The notes under the pieces are model-generated. The model saw only the letters and a program-made list of their open reading frames with translations. It was not told the DNA's origin and made no database searches. This document shows positions 19,537 through 31,211 of a stretch of 64,000 bases of DNA, piece by piece. The first letter of the stretch is position 1. The number at the start of each line of letters is the position of its first letter. The translations under genes and the position numbers were made by a program. The DNA is from Hirsutella rhossiliensis (Eukaryota > Ascomycota > Sordariomycetes > Hypocreales > Ophiocordycipitaceae), in the NCBI RefSeq assembly GCF_020360975.1, contig NW_025408673.1, positions 3,410,001-3,474,000 on the forward strand, given 5' to 3'.

Positions 19537-20007
19537 ACAGCTAGTGAAAACCTGTTTCCTACTGCTTAGAACAAACGACGTGGGACAGGACGCAGCTTGA
19601 AGACACCGTGTATATATGATGGACTGAAGAGCAGTTCAGCATTTTAGCTTACAAGGAGTTGGGTTCCTTGTATACTATCCAATGCATTTTGTATACCGGT
19701 AGAAGTTGTATACATTATAAAATACTACGTCACCCCTTGCACTTGAGCGGTGGTGCAAGCGGTACAACCAGCCGAAGGCCGACTCCGCGAGCCAAGCAAT
19801 TAGCAGATTGTAACTATTACCGTACCAGCAGATTTCCGTTTGCTTACGAAGTCACTTGCCGGGTTCTTCTCGCCACAACGGGCACAGATAACGGAAATCA
19901 ACTCATCTTGAACCCCTGAATGAGTAGACCTAGGGCTCATTATTTAATGAAGCAAGACGTGAAAAGGCGTTGCGTGAATGAAGTCTCCATGTGAAGCAAG
20001 TTCAACC
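19537..20007. other. Downstream region, no supported gene
   Basis: It contains the 3' untranslated side of the lysine-rich gene and AT-rich sequence up to the next LTR. No other signal was found. Confidence 0.4.
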
Positions 20008-20309
20008 TGTCGCGAAGAACGGTTCATGGTCGAGCCAACCAGGTCACCCATGGGTAGCTAGGCCAGCAAGGGAGCTGATAACCAGGTCTGAACAAGGAGG
20101 CTGGAAAGCTCCTCTTAAAAGACTGGAACGTCTCCAGTCGAAAGGCTGGGGACCCCCAGGTCCCCAGCCTCCCTAAACACATTACCTATACTACGAAAGA
20201 GGGATATAAATAGGAGCTTGGGTTTAGGGCAGAAAGGGAGGAGGACAGAGACAAGGAATACAATGAAGCTACACAATATGCCCTTTCTGCTGACTTTCTT
20301 CGTGAGACA
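20008..20309 (+). repeat. LTR, plus orientation (inverted pair, left member)
   Basis: It starts TGTCGCGAAGAACGG and ends TTCGTGAGACA. A GATATAAATAGG box near 20206 indicates rightward transcription. It pairs with 20715-21019 in opposite orientation across most of its length. Confidence 0.75.
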
Positions 20310-20656
20310 ATCAGGGGCTACTAGCTGCCAAGCTAGGTCCCACTTTTTACGAGCCGTCGTCCAGCGTCGCATATCAAGCCTGCCTAGGATGATTACTCAT
20401 GAAGTGGCGATATTACTACGCAACCGCTTTGTGTGAAAGGCCTCTAGTGAGTTGATGCAACTAACTAGTCCCTATGCTGTTTACTATCAAGATACAGAAG
20501 AAAGGAAGAAAGAAAGAGAATCTACTACATAAGAGCATAACGGCATTTTATAGCTTCGAGCCAATGGAAGGTTCTAGAAGCTAGGCGGCGCAGCCGCCGT
20601 TAAAGCGGCTTGCCCGTTACACTTTGTATTTTAGTCGCTCTTTGGCCTCTCGTTCT

Positions 20657-20704
20657 GTTTTCCCTTCAATAGCTAGCTAGATAGCTACTGCGAGCCTGCG
20701 AGCC
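20657..20704 (-). repeat. 48-bp repeat, inverted copy of 16891-16938
   Basis: It reads GTTTTCCCTTCAATAGC and onward, the reverse complement of the earlier copy with a few changes. It abuts the right LTR of the inverted pair. Confidence 0.6.
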
Positions 20705-20714
20705 TTTGGCCCGC

Positions 20715-21019
20715 TGTTGCTCTCACGAAGAAAGTTTGCAGAATGGACATATTGTGTAGTTTCATTGTATTCCTCGTCTCTGTCCTCCTCCATTTCTGCC
20801 CTAAACCCAAGCCCCTATTTATATCCCTCTTTCGTACGGAGTAGTAAAGGTAATGTGTTCAGGGAGGCTGGGGACCCTCAGCCTCTTGACTGGAGACGTT
20901 CCAGTCTTTTAAGAGGATCTTTCCAGCCTCCTCGTTCAGGCCTGGTTATCAGCTCCCTTGCTGCCCTAGCTACCCATGGGTGACCTTGTTGACTCGACCA
21001 TGGGCCGTTCTTCGCGACA
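20715..21019 (-). repeat. LTR, minus orientation (inverted pair, right member)
   Basis: Its reverse complement begins TGTCGCGAAGAACGG and carries the same GATATAAATAGG box. The two members are separated by 405 bases (20310-20714) that hold no coding signal. No target duplication was seen around either member. Confidence 0.75.
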
Positions 21020-22066
21020 GTTGCCTGCCAGGCAACAGCTACCAAACTTACTCGTGCCCGCCCCCATTTTAAGGTGGGGATTGTGGGTTGGCTCTAGTGG
21101 GTCTCGATTTAGTTCTTAGGCAATCTTCGGAACCTTTGCAAAAAGTACGCTTAAATCTTAAGTTAACTGCAAGGGTGCGACCCGCCCCGCATGCCTGATA
21201 CGTGAAAGAAAGGTGCAGCCCTTATTTGCAGGGATTGCAGTCTCGCACAGGTCTCTTAGTCTGCGCGCCCCCCTCCACTAGGGATGGGGCCAGTAGCTAG
21301 AATCAGCATCATCAGAGCTTTTCCACACTAGTAAGATAATGTACCCCTGATCGTCTAGTGGTCTTATTGGCCGAGATCCCTGTTCGTGACCTCTTTGCTC
21401 CTCCCGCGCACTCAAAGGGATACGCGGCGGGTGTTTCAGTTGAGCGGATCATCTGCAAGTGCATAGATGACCGGGACAAGGTCAGGTTTGAGCCTCGACT
21501 TTACTCAGCGGAGTGACAAGACTCATTCATGACTGTTTACTATCCTTGGAATAGTGCATAAGTAGGTTGGTTTTGGAACTACGGGGTTTTACCCGTTGGC
21601 CGAAGCTAGGCGGGGCGCCTAGTCAGCCAACTGCACTAAAGTTGCCGAGGATAGCTAGGAACCGTTCCCTTTTTTTTTTGGTTAAACAACCCTAGTTAGT
21701 ACTCGCAACGACGGCAAAGGAAGGCTCCCCAGTCAAGACCAGTCTAACACCTAATGGACTGCTCAGTCAAGACGGCAACGGCACAGCCACGACGATTCTA
21801 GGTATCGCATTAGCATGGAGATGGGCAACTATGATTCTGCGGACGGGGAAGTCCCAAACTCTAATCAACTGAGGCCGAGGCAGTGCACAACCCGTCCAGC
21901 TGAGTCGACCGCGAGCATCCTGATAGCCGTGGTGTTGTGCGACTAGCTTGTTAGAAGTATAGATAGACTAAAATACTTCGAACACCCGTTAAGTTGCCAA
22001 GGCAAGGGGCTTAACGGCTGAATATCCAGCCCGAAGGGTAAATATCGTAACCTGCAATTCACTTTC
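21020..22066. other. Intergenic, no supported gene
   Basis: No protein or RNA gene is supported. A GTGCCCGCCCCCA phrase at about 21055 also occurs at about 14050, without longer matching sequence. Confidence 0.4.
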
Positions 22067-22085
22067 CTAGGGGGAGACCCCCTAG
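22067..22085 (-). repeat. 19-base hairpin, candidate 3' terminus of Helitron H1
   Basis: CTAGGGGG-AGA-CCCCCTAG forms an 8-bp stem with a 3-base loop. On the minus strand it ends in CTAG about 260 bases after the last helicase motif of H1. Helitrons end in a hairpin near CTRR, so it is a fitting terminus. No second copy was available to prove it. Confidence 0.35.
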
Positions 22086-22344
22086 AACCCCCCATTCGCC
22101 TGCCGCGGGCACACCAGCTGTTCAAACCGCTTCAAACCTGCACTGAGGGAATTGACTGATAGTTAGGGAGTCTCTCTGCTGCTTCCCAACAGGCCCAACC
22201 TAACTATAACTATATACTATATATCGAACCTCCCCTTTCCCCGCAGCTTAGAGGAACATGCCGTTTAGTCAAGGTAGCGTGGTGGATATGGTGGGTCGGT
22301 CAGCTGTTGACCCTGACGCCGTTGTTGGTCAGCGAGGCGCATCT

Positions 22345-25300
22345 TCATCCCTGCCTTATAGTTAGTCGTGAACGCGGTACGTAGGAAACGCAGGCGTGTA
22401 AACCTTCCGTCGGCGTGTGGTTATAGAGGCTCTGACGATCGAAAGGCACCTCAAGGAGTAAGCCTTGCAGCGACGTAACCCGTGAGACAGCAACATAGCT
22501 AATGCCGGCCTGGAAGTCGCGTGTAGCGAGATCAGTAACTATTTGATCCTTCGTTAGGCTCTGGCATTTGTGAACAGTGATAGCAAACGCCACCATCAGG
22601 AAACTGCGTGCGAGCGCAGGTCTCGTTGCCCACAAGGAAGTCTCGCCTGACTGGGAGGATGGGTGAGATTTTCCTGCCCTCGTTAGTTGTTAGATACGGC
22701 GGTCCGTCGTAGCTATCAAAGTCCACCATAATAACGGCTGGGGGGTCTTCCAACGGGTCGGCGCCTGCGTTCCAGGCGATATCGTATACAGTACCCTGAG
22801 CACCGTTAACTAGGCCAGCTGGCTGCCACAGATTAGTCGTGAGCATCACCCTGGTGCCCTTAGCAACAGGGAACTTGTTAGATAGGTTGCCAGCACTGTC
22901 GCTTGATGCCTGTCCCGCGCCGTTGCCTTGATTCTTTGCCTCGACCTGTATTGCCGGGGCGTTGAGGTGCACCATATGCTCGTGGTTGTATTGGTTGACC
23001 CGGGCCTTTGTAGAATACACTCGCAAAGCGGTCCTGAAGCCGTCAACCTCGCTCTGCGTCAACCTGGCCTGTACCCGATTGCTAAGGAGGTTCCAGGATG
23101 GTATAGATAACTTGACTTCACGCAGTTCCTGTAACGCCTGACGGAACTGGGCCTGGTCATCACCAACCTGGCGCTGTACCGTGGTCAGGAAGACGGTGCG
23201 GTCAAATAGCCGGTAGGCCACCTGCCCTCTCCTTTCCAACGAAGACAGGCTGGTGCTAGTCGAATACAGGGGCTTCTGTCGGACTGGTGGTAACTGGAAG
23301 AAATCGCCCACAAGCAAGACGCTCACACCACCGAAGAACTCGAGGCTACGCTGTGGAAAGGCCTGCCGCAGACGGGAATCGATCCGCGCGAGCTGCTCAA
23401 GCCCTAGCATGCTCTTTTCATCGATAACGAGGTATTTGACGTGCCGTAGGCGGGACTGAAGGGCGGCTGCGTCGGCTGGGGAAGGTCGGTAAAGTACCAC
23501 CTACTGGGAGGCGTAGCAACGAATGAATGGTGCTGCCTTGTATCTGGTTACTCGCAACGCCTGTTGGCGCCACGCGGCAAATAGGGCTAGAATTCGGTAG
23601 GGCGGCTGCTTGAAGATGGGAAGAAAGCACCTTGATAAGGAATGACTTGCCTGTGCCACCACCGCCATCAACGTGGAGAAGGATTTGAGTAGGATTTTGC
23701 GCCTGGAAGTGACCCATGAATGTGTCGTACACGAGCCGTTGTTGTGGGTTCAGCGTATTACGCCAGTGAGGCCAAGGACCTCGACATCGTTGGCCATGGG
23801 GTGGCTAGCGATAAGGTCTTTCCAGTAGCCGTCTCGAAGTTCCGGATAAGTACCCACATGCCGTGTCCAGTCGTAATTGACGTCGATATCGCGGCGGCCA
23901 AGTAGGTCAAGATCCTCCTGGGTAAGGGTTGTCAGGTAAAGGGCGGCGAGGCGAATCCAGTCTTCGTCATCAAATTCTTCCTCCACAGGCAGAGCCTCGT
24001 ATTGATCATCTTGAGGCTGTAATCGAGCCTCTTTTGGCCGACCGTAATGGTCATCACCATGACTGTGGTGCTGCCAACAATAGGAGAAGGCCTCAGCGTG
24101 AGAACCAAAAAGCTGGCCATCAAATGTGAGGAGATCATCAACCCGCCGATGTGGGTGGTTTAATGTTAGCTTTGCACGGCAGTAATCTAGCCACTGTTGG
24201 CCTTCTGGAGCAGCCTGATAGCGAGGAAAGTAAACCAGCACACGAGGCCTACCGTTAACGTTGCCTGGCTGCCATTGCTTCCACTTGGAAGGGTCCCTAG
24301 GGCGGAAATTCCAGCACTTCAGGAAGGAGACGTAGTTTAGGTCCGCTAGGGCTTCCGGGCGTTGACAGTACTTTTCGAAAACGTTGGGGCCTCGTCAACC
24401 TCATCGCCATCAATACGGAGGAGCGGGAATGCCTGTCAGGATTACGACAGTCAACGTACAGGCAGGTTCGTGAGCCTTCCTGTAACGGCAGGCCGAGGAG
24501 CAAGTGGCTGACCTCCTGCTTCGAGTAATCCCGCTCAGCAACCAGCTGATTAAGGAGCTTTGACGTGAAGGAAATCAGGGGGTTGTGGTCCTTGACCCGG
24601 GACATCAAAGCCTTCCCAATCTGGGCAAAAGACTCGCTCTTCTTTTCCGACTTGGAGCAGTATTTGGCCGCGTAATCGATTACCTGCTGGAGGCTCGTGC
24701 AGGGCGAAACATCTGTATTGGCTAGCCACGCAACGGTAAGCAAGCGGTTGTAGTGGTTAATCTGGCCATCGTTCCTCTCGCCCTGAAGTTCCAGTGCTTA
24801 GAATGAGGAACCTTGTCAAGGGAGGCTAGCAGGCGCTGTCCGTGAGGAAATCCAAAGCGGCACTCCACCTGCTTGGTATGCTTATTGAGCTGCATACAGT
24901 AGTTGTTGCAGCGGTGGCGTTGCACGCGGTTGACCACCATTGATAGGAACTGAACCGTAAGGGGCTGCTCCAATAGATTGCCGATCAGGATTCCCTTCCC
25001 AGGCGCCTGTATTCGCTGAGGCTCTGGGTTGACAGCAGATACGTGATATCCCCAGATGCGGGCGAATTGCTCCCGGGACTGATCGTTGTCAGGATCTAAG
25101 TCTGGGTGGCCACTTAGCCAATATAGGCCGTGGTGGTGACTGGAACCCCTGCCCTGCCACTCGTAACGGCCCCAAAAGTCCGTTAGGTTGAACTTCTGCT
25201 TCAGGACAGTAGTCCTAAACAGCGTATAACGCTTATGGAAGTGGTAAGCGGCGATGTGGGCGTTGTCTCGCAGTAGTTGCCGGGACAGGACCATGCGCGC

Positions 25301-27305
25301 CGCCTCAGGAGCTGCTTTCCACTCTTGGAATCGAGGCATGTGACGATATAGGGACTCCCAGTGGTAATCGGCCGCACTTGCAGTAACGAAAAGGCCAGGT
25401 CTGCCCAGATTGTAGGCATATGCTTCCAATTCCTTTCTTTGCTTATACCAATACGGCCGGGTGCCCCTGATTACCGCGGCTTGGCGCGTGATCGACTGGA
25501 TCAGGTCCTGAGCCTCTGGCTCGTCAGGCTCAGCCATCGCTTCCTCTAGGTCAGCGCGTGTAAGGGGTTGACGGCGGCTGTCGCGTTGCTTGACGAAGTA
25601 GTCACTTCGCTTTCGGACCTGCGCACGTAACAGCGTGTTGAGGGCGACGAAAGGCCACGTCTTATGGCGGGCAAAACGTCCGTCATGCCATCTCATCGCA
25701 TGGCCAAGGTAGTCCTGGTACGTGATGCTCCGTAGGCGAGGCTCCACGAAGTCGGCCTTGCCGTCAGGGTAGAGGGTAGGGAACGCGAGCGTTAGCAGCG
25801 GCTGGGAACGGTTGAATTCGTCGATAGGGGTCCTGCGAATGGAAGGCAGCGGCATCCGGTGGAGAGTTTGCGCGCTACGCGGCATATACCCAGATCAGTC
25901 ATGCGCTCAGGGTTAGGGGCACCATCAAGAAATCGGGACTGCAGAGCGTTCAATTCGGTATCGGAAACTTGCAAATTCGGGATCGCTGATGCGTCGGCGT
26001 CGCTAGGATCCTCTTCCACAGCCTCCTCAACGGGCCCTTGGGGGACCTCGCCGTCAGGCATGTCAGCCACTTGGCTGGCAATGGAAGCAACTATGTTGCC
26101 ATCAAGAGGAAGCCGGTGCAGGCGATCCTGACTCACGGCGATATCGCGATAGCCCGGGTGGTGGCGTTGTAGGTAATGCAGCCAGGCCAACAGGCATGGG
26201 CGGCGTACCCGGAAATCGCGAGCAAACTGTTGCCGGAAGCGACGTCGCCCTCCATATTAGTAGGCCGCAGGAGGACGATATCTAGCTCTTCAGGTAGGAC
26301 TGGGAGCTCTTCAAATAGCCTGCCAACATTGCGAAGGAAGTGGACAACGTGACCGCGATATTTATATTGAGCGCCACGTACCTGCAGGACCTTCACGTGT
26401 ACGTGAACCCTAGCAATGAGCATCTCCTCGACCATTGTTAGATCAGGTAGATTGCCGGGACTTCCCGAAGTCAAGGTTGTTCGCAGCGCTAAAGAAGTAG
26501 GGCTCGTGAGGGGTTTTCTTCCTGTCTCGACCAATGCAGCGGCTGCAGATTTTCAAGCTATTTCGCTTCATATCGAACCAACGCTCCTGGCAACGAATGC
26601 AACTATGCATCTTGTCGTCATTCAGCGCAGTATAGAACTCCCTCACAAGAGCTTGATCTTCCTCACTAAGGGCAGGCAAGTTAAGGTCACCTGTAAAAGG
26701 CGGATCAATACTCTGACCAAACTGTCGCGCTTGAGGCTGTGTGCCTTGACGAGTATAACGGCCGCGGCGATGACACTGTGGCAATAATGAAGGAGTGGTA
26801 GGAAGCGATTCCTGTGGTACAGGGTGCCTTGCACAACAGGTGCCGTAGAAGCAGTGTCTTGAATCGGCGTGCCCAGAACTACTGTTGGCAGGACATGGGT
26901 AGGAGGGATAGGGGAAGGTCCCCCAACAGCACTTAGGGTAGATGGCCCCAGCGGAGGTATAGGCAGTCCCAGTGCAGGCGCCTGGCCACGGAATAAAGCA
27001 GGCATGACATGAGGTTGTGGGCCGTTCACAGACGCAGGCGTTGGCGCAGTCCGCTTTGGAGGCGTCAGGTTAGCTAGCGAATCCGTCCTCTTCCTGGTTC
27101 TGCGTGGCGATAGCCTCAAGGCGATATTCCGCATTGCGGCAACGGCGGCTCGAGATTCGGTTACCCGTTCCTTTCGGCGTGCCTTACAGCTAGCACAGTC
27201 TCTTGTAAACTTCGTAGGGTCCTTGACGCTTCGAAATTCGACTTCGGGCAGGTATTGCTTGCAGGTATGGCAGTTCCGAACCGCCTGGGGTATATCGTCC
27301 TCCAT
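22345..27305 (-). pseudogene. H1 RepHel protein, frameshifted
   Basis: The chain begins at 27305 with a CHTCKQYLPEVEF / DCASCKARRKE zinc-finger-like region. A second Cys motif (SCIRCQERWF and ICSRCIGRDRK) and VRGAQYKYRGHVVHF follow near 26.4-26.6 kb. The Rep nuclease lies in 25885-24300: FPTLYPDGKADF, the HUH residues in SSHHHGLYWL (25130-25138), and the two tyrosines in DYAAKYCSK (24659-24676). The Pif1 helicase has Walker A GGGGTGKSF (about 23.66 kb), Walker B VIDEKSMLG, GDFFQLPPV and motif VI AITVHKCQSLTKDQ with YVAVSRVTSL. At least six frame changes split it. The catalytic residues of both enzymes are still present, so damage is mainly by indels. H1 differs clearly from H2-H5. Confidence 0.85.
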
Positions 27306-27869
27306 CTGGCTGTATATGTATCCACACCATAAACACCTAGACTGCTCGATTTCGCTCGGGCAGGGAGGCTCTGCGACGTCCTACGTGTAATACCGTGATA
27401 GATCTCGATGGGGAGGCTGTCTTTCAGGTAATTAGATCAGGTCTGAATGATCAGGGAGGAAACTGCACTGCTTCCCGGAGACAGGGTAGCCAGGAATCTT
27501 GAGAGGTAGGCCGGCAGCCGGAGGTCATGTGTGAGCCTAGATACCGTTAACAAACTGATGTGGTTTGACAGGTTCGACAGAAAAGGGGAGCAGCCGCCAT
27601 GTAGTTTAGTGTAAGGAGTATGGGGCACGGGGGCTATTCAGTCAAAATCGTGCATAGCAACGCAACAAATTGACCGCATGGAAGAAAGGAAGAACTGAAA
27701 ACTCCTGAAGACTTTGCCAAGCAAGCTAGTTTCCTAGTCAACGCTCAGGGTAGTTTTGCGGGCCTTCCTTTGGTGACGTTATCAGTCGACCAATCCGCGC
27801 ACGAGTTGAGCACGGGCCAGGCCAATTAGCCAATCAGAGGAGGTTTTATGCCTTGCTTTCTGACTGAGT
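27306..27869. other. Region between the 5' sides of H1 and H2
   Basis: It probably holds the 5' terminal sequence of H1. No gene is supported. A Helitron 5' TC terminus cannot be fixed from a single copy. Confidence 0.4.
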
Positions 27870-28398
27870 ACGAGAGGAAGGCTCGCCAGCCGCGGCTCGC
27901 GCAAAGAAGCCTTTCGGAACGAAATTTGGCGACAAGAGAACCGGAGAAGAGTTGGCTACAGAAGAGAGAGAGAGAGTTGGCGATAGTAGATTGGAGACAG
28001 GAAGAAGAGTGAGGTCGAGATACGAGACACGGCGAGAGACGTAGAGCATTATCGTGAGTGAAACCGAGACAGAGCGTCGGGGAGGCAGGCTAGGCCGCTG
28101 GAGGGAGAAAAAAGGCGCAAACTCAAAGGGCGTGGAGAGACGGCAGGGTTGAAGAGAGATGTGAGTGGGTAATGCATGTCTGGGCGAGTGGAAGGCTCGG
28201 AAAATTTACATGTGCTACCGGTATAAGTCGTAGGTATAAACAGAATAAGGAGTATATTGGGGAAGTTTTGACTTGATCGTCTTCATGAAAAGGAGAACAA
28301 GAAGAGAAGAGAATGTGCTATTCGAGCCTTTGGCAGTTGATTTTGAGGATGATGAGACATGTTGTCATGTTGTATTGTTTCGTTTGATGCTTTAAAGT

Positions 28399-29886
28399 TT
28401 AGAGAATATTCTTGGGCGGACGTCGGGCGCGCAGTGGTCGGGAAGATATCGACGCGGGAGGTCTGATAGAGCCAGAGGCGGATGTGTCTTGGTGATTGAC
28501 CTGTTCGGTGTCCGTCTCTGACTCTGCGGGGTCTTCCGGGGACAGAAAGGAGGAGGTATCGGATTTGGGGGAGTCTTGACCGTCACAGTCGGTGATTATG
28601 GTGGAAGTTTCGGGAGAAAGTCGCGGTCTCTTGGTTGGGGTTTGGTAGGGATCGGGCAATGACCGACTTGATGCCAGCATAAGGGATCGACTGGGCCAGA
28701 AGCATGCGGCGTGGGGGAGGCGGGGCTTTGGGCGGCCTTGGGTTTCTTCGTAGAGGTAAACCTGGCCAACGCAACGCTATAGTCCGAGGGATTGCCGACC
28801 GCGCTCTTGGGTGTCGTCGGCAGTAGTTGTGTTGCAGAAGCCTGGTCGGACATGGCCTTGTCGTGGAAAGTCCACGTGTCGGGGACGACGATGAAGATAT
28901 AGTCTTGGTCGAAAGCCGGGGCATGTTTCATGATCTGGTGATCCAGTAAGCCGGCGATTTTGCCCGTACAGGTGAAGAGAGTGTTCGACTGGAACTGGCT
29001 GTCGCGCCTCTCGGTCATCTTCTTGCATAGGAGGTCCAAGGATTAGCGTGAATGGGGAAGATGACGAAAACTTGGAAGGGTGAAAGCCCTTGAAGGGGTT
29101 TTGCCGGGAATCCCAGGACAAATAAAGGTGGAGAGCTGGACAAAGCCGCAGCAGCTCAGCTGGGTGTCGTCAAGGGCCGCAGCCGAGTTTCCATGCAGGA
29201 GGTCGCGGCCGGAGCCGATGACAGGTCCCGTGAAGGAGACAATGGGTTGTATCGTTGGGAAAGTATCCACCGAGCTGAGGTGCGAGTGACAATTCTATGG
29301 ATATCGTCAGGGAGGGCAGTGGCGACAGAGAGATTTGGAGCATAGACTCACGGTTGGTAGCTGTGATCGCGGACTATAAGCGCGGGGACGGTGTATTCTG
29401 TGATGTTATCATCGTCCGACTCCAAGCCATCACGTCGCTCGATTTCCCACGTCAGGGCAAAGGGATGAACACGGCCGACCATGAAGAACCATTGTTCGGT
29501 CCATTCCGAGGAGATTATCTGTTGGTTGTATATGGAAATATTAAGGCTGAAGAAGATGCAGGTCGATGGATTGCCAGTATCTGACCGGATTGCTGCATAC
29601 TCCGGAGTCGACAGCCATGAGGGCGTGGGAAGGAAGACCTCGCTAGGGTTTCTGCGTTGAGCCCTTTGACACGATGCTCATTCTGGTAGGCGAACCTAGC
29701 CGGGCAGCCGGGCTGGACAAAGGCCATCATGGACATGTCGGCGCCAGCATTTTTCTGGCTGTCAAGAGGTTGCCGCGGGGAGGACGAGGTATCGACGTTG
29801 AGCTGGGAGGCCGACATCGTGAGAACATGGCAGATGTAGTCACCGTGGAAGTGTAAATGAGGGTTACGCAGAGTGGAGGTGGGCAT
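28399..29886 (-). pseudogene. Helitron accessory gene A, copy in H2
   Basis: I do not recognise the family. The frame starts MPTSTLRNPHLHFHGDY and runs on through FVQPGCPARFAYQNEHRV, SLNISIYNQQIIS and QWFFMVGRVHPFAL. A 57-nt intron (29351-29295, GTGAGT to AG) fits. Then come TQLSCCGFVQLSTFICPG, LFTCTGKIAGLLDHQIM, QDYIFIVVPDTWTFHDKA, and a C-terminus with a KRPR-type basic motif ending RARRPPKNIL. The whole would be near 480 residues. This copy is broken by an indel after NAETLAR, a C-to-T stop (CAA to TAA) near 29042, and a further shift. The copy in H3 has the Gln codon at that stop, so this was a real protein. The basic motif suggests a nuclear protein. It points away from RepHel. Confidence 0.65.
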
Positions 29887-29977
29887 CCTATAAAGCAGGT
29901 TTTCTTGCTGCTCGAAAGAGGGCTCGCGGCTAGGGTCGGGGAGACTTAAGAGTCAGAGAATGCTACCTAGGTGATAG

Positions 29978-30950
29978 ATCAGAAGCGGGGGTATGCGGGA
30001 ATGAGCTGGCGAGGTTCTTGAACAGTCTCGACCATCTGGTTCTATGGTCGTGAGTGAAGTAGGGAGCCGGGGGTTGGAAGTTGAGTAGGGGTGATGACTA
30101 TGTCGCGAGAAGTTGGAGGTCGGCGAACAGTAAGGTTAGTGTGGGTAAGTCTGCGGAGAAAGAAAGTCCAGCAGTACCCTTCGGTGTCATCGTTGCATGG
30201 AGTAGATAGCAAAGGCGACAATAACGAATGAGAGTGAAGGAAAGAAAGAGGTTATGGTAGTATTGCAGGGGTCCCTTTTTGACGGTCGTCGGTAGTTGGA
30301 TGGGCATTGCGTGCGGCTGAGCGAGGCGGGTGCCGACCGTGTCGAGTCCACTATTGGGACACGGTGAAGTCGGATATAGGGGACGACCTGAGGAGGAGGA
30401 TGCGAGTTGGTCACGAGAACTCTCCAGGAGGGTTTGCAAGTCGAAACTCCGGTGGCTAGCGACTACAAGAGGACAGGCAGGGGGATCCTGGCTGTCGCTT
30501 TAGCATGAAGGCCGTTGATGCGACGTTGGTGGTGGCGAGGAGCAAACCTAGCCGGGTAGTCCGGTTGCACGAGGACACCGTGGACATGTTATCGCCGGCA
30601 GCCTTTTGGCTGTTGCTCGACGAGGTGGAGTGGCAGATATTGATGGAGCAACTGATGCGCAAGGTGGGTGGGACGGCGTTGGAAGGGCCGGAGAGTATGG
30701 TTGGAAGTGTGCGGCGGGCGGTTGGCGCGGCCACCCCATGTGCCGGAGGTCGGCAGTAGCCAGGGATTCGCTGGAGTGCGCAAAGAGAGCACGGCGATGG
30801 AAGGGCCGCCTTTGGCAAAGCTGGGGTAGCAGGTCGCACGTGGAGACCAGCCGAGGGCCGGGACGGTGGACGCACATAGGGAGGGTAAATGGGGATTACA
30901 AAGGGTAGTAGTATTGCATCGCTTCGGTACCATAGGCAAGCATTATAAGG
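29978..30950 (-). pseudogene. Helitron accessory gene B, copy in H2 (decayed relative of A)
   Basis: Pieces resemble gene A in order: SSSNSQKAAGDNMS corresponds to SQKNAGADMS of A, and a later stretch corresponds to HRVKGLNAETLAR. The rest is readable only in fragments, such as PTTVKKGPLQYYHNLFLSF. It lies directly upstream of A, in the same orientation, and starts about 260 bases from the RepHel gene, which runs the other way. I infer an old tandem duplication of the accessory gene followed by decay. Confidence 0.45.
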
Positions 30951-31211
30951 GAAGAAACGCCACGGCCATGAGAGTAGTGATCGTTAGGAAGCTTCCCACT
31001 CGGAAAGAAATAGTGTACGCCAAGAAGCGAGATTATCCAAGTGGAAGTGCTCCGGAGCCAAAACTTTCTAGCTTGTTGCCAATCCACGCTAGTCGACGTC
31101 GAGGAGGCAGTAGCATGGCGGACAGTCCTGCAGGAAGCTAGGCGAGGCGGCCGCTCACCGTGGAGCCTGTTCGTTGTCAGTCGAGGATGGAGAAGAGGGT
31201 AGGAACGGGGA

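Larger units (their letters stand above)
22067..27640 (-). mobile_element. Helitron H1 (divergent family)
   Basis: It contains one decayed Rep-helicase gene on the minus strand with the usual order: zinc-finger N-terminus, HUH nuclease, Pif1-type helicase. The low end is set at the CTAG hairpin. The high end is not determined; nothing coding is seen after 27305. Its 5' side faces the 5' side of H2. Confidence 0.7.

Noticed and set aside
14047..21110. Phrase GTGCCCGCCCCCA shared by about 14050 and 21055
   Set aside because: The match is only about 20 bases with weak continuation, too short to define a repeat family.
21350..21410. Possible tRNA (TCGTCTAGTGGTC resembles an A box)
   Set aside because: No proper B box or acceptor pairing was found at the right distance.
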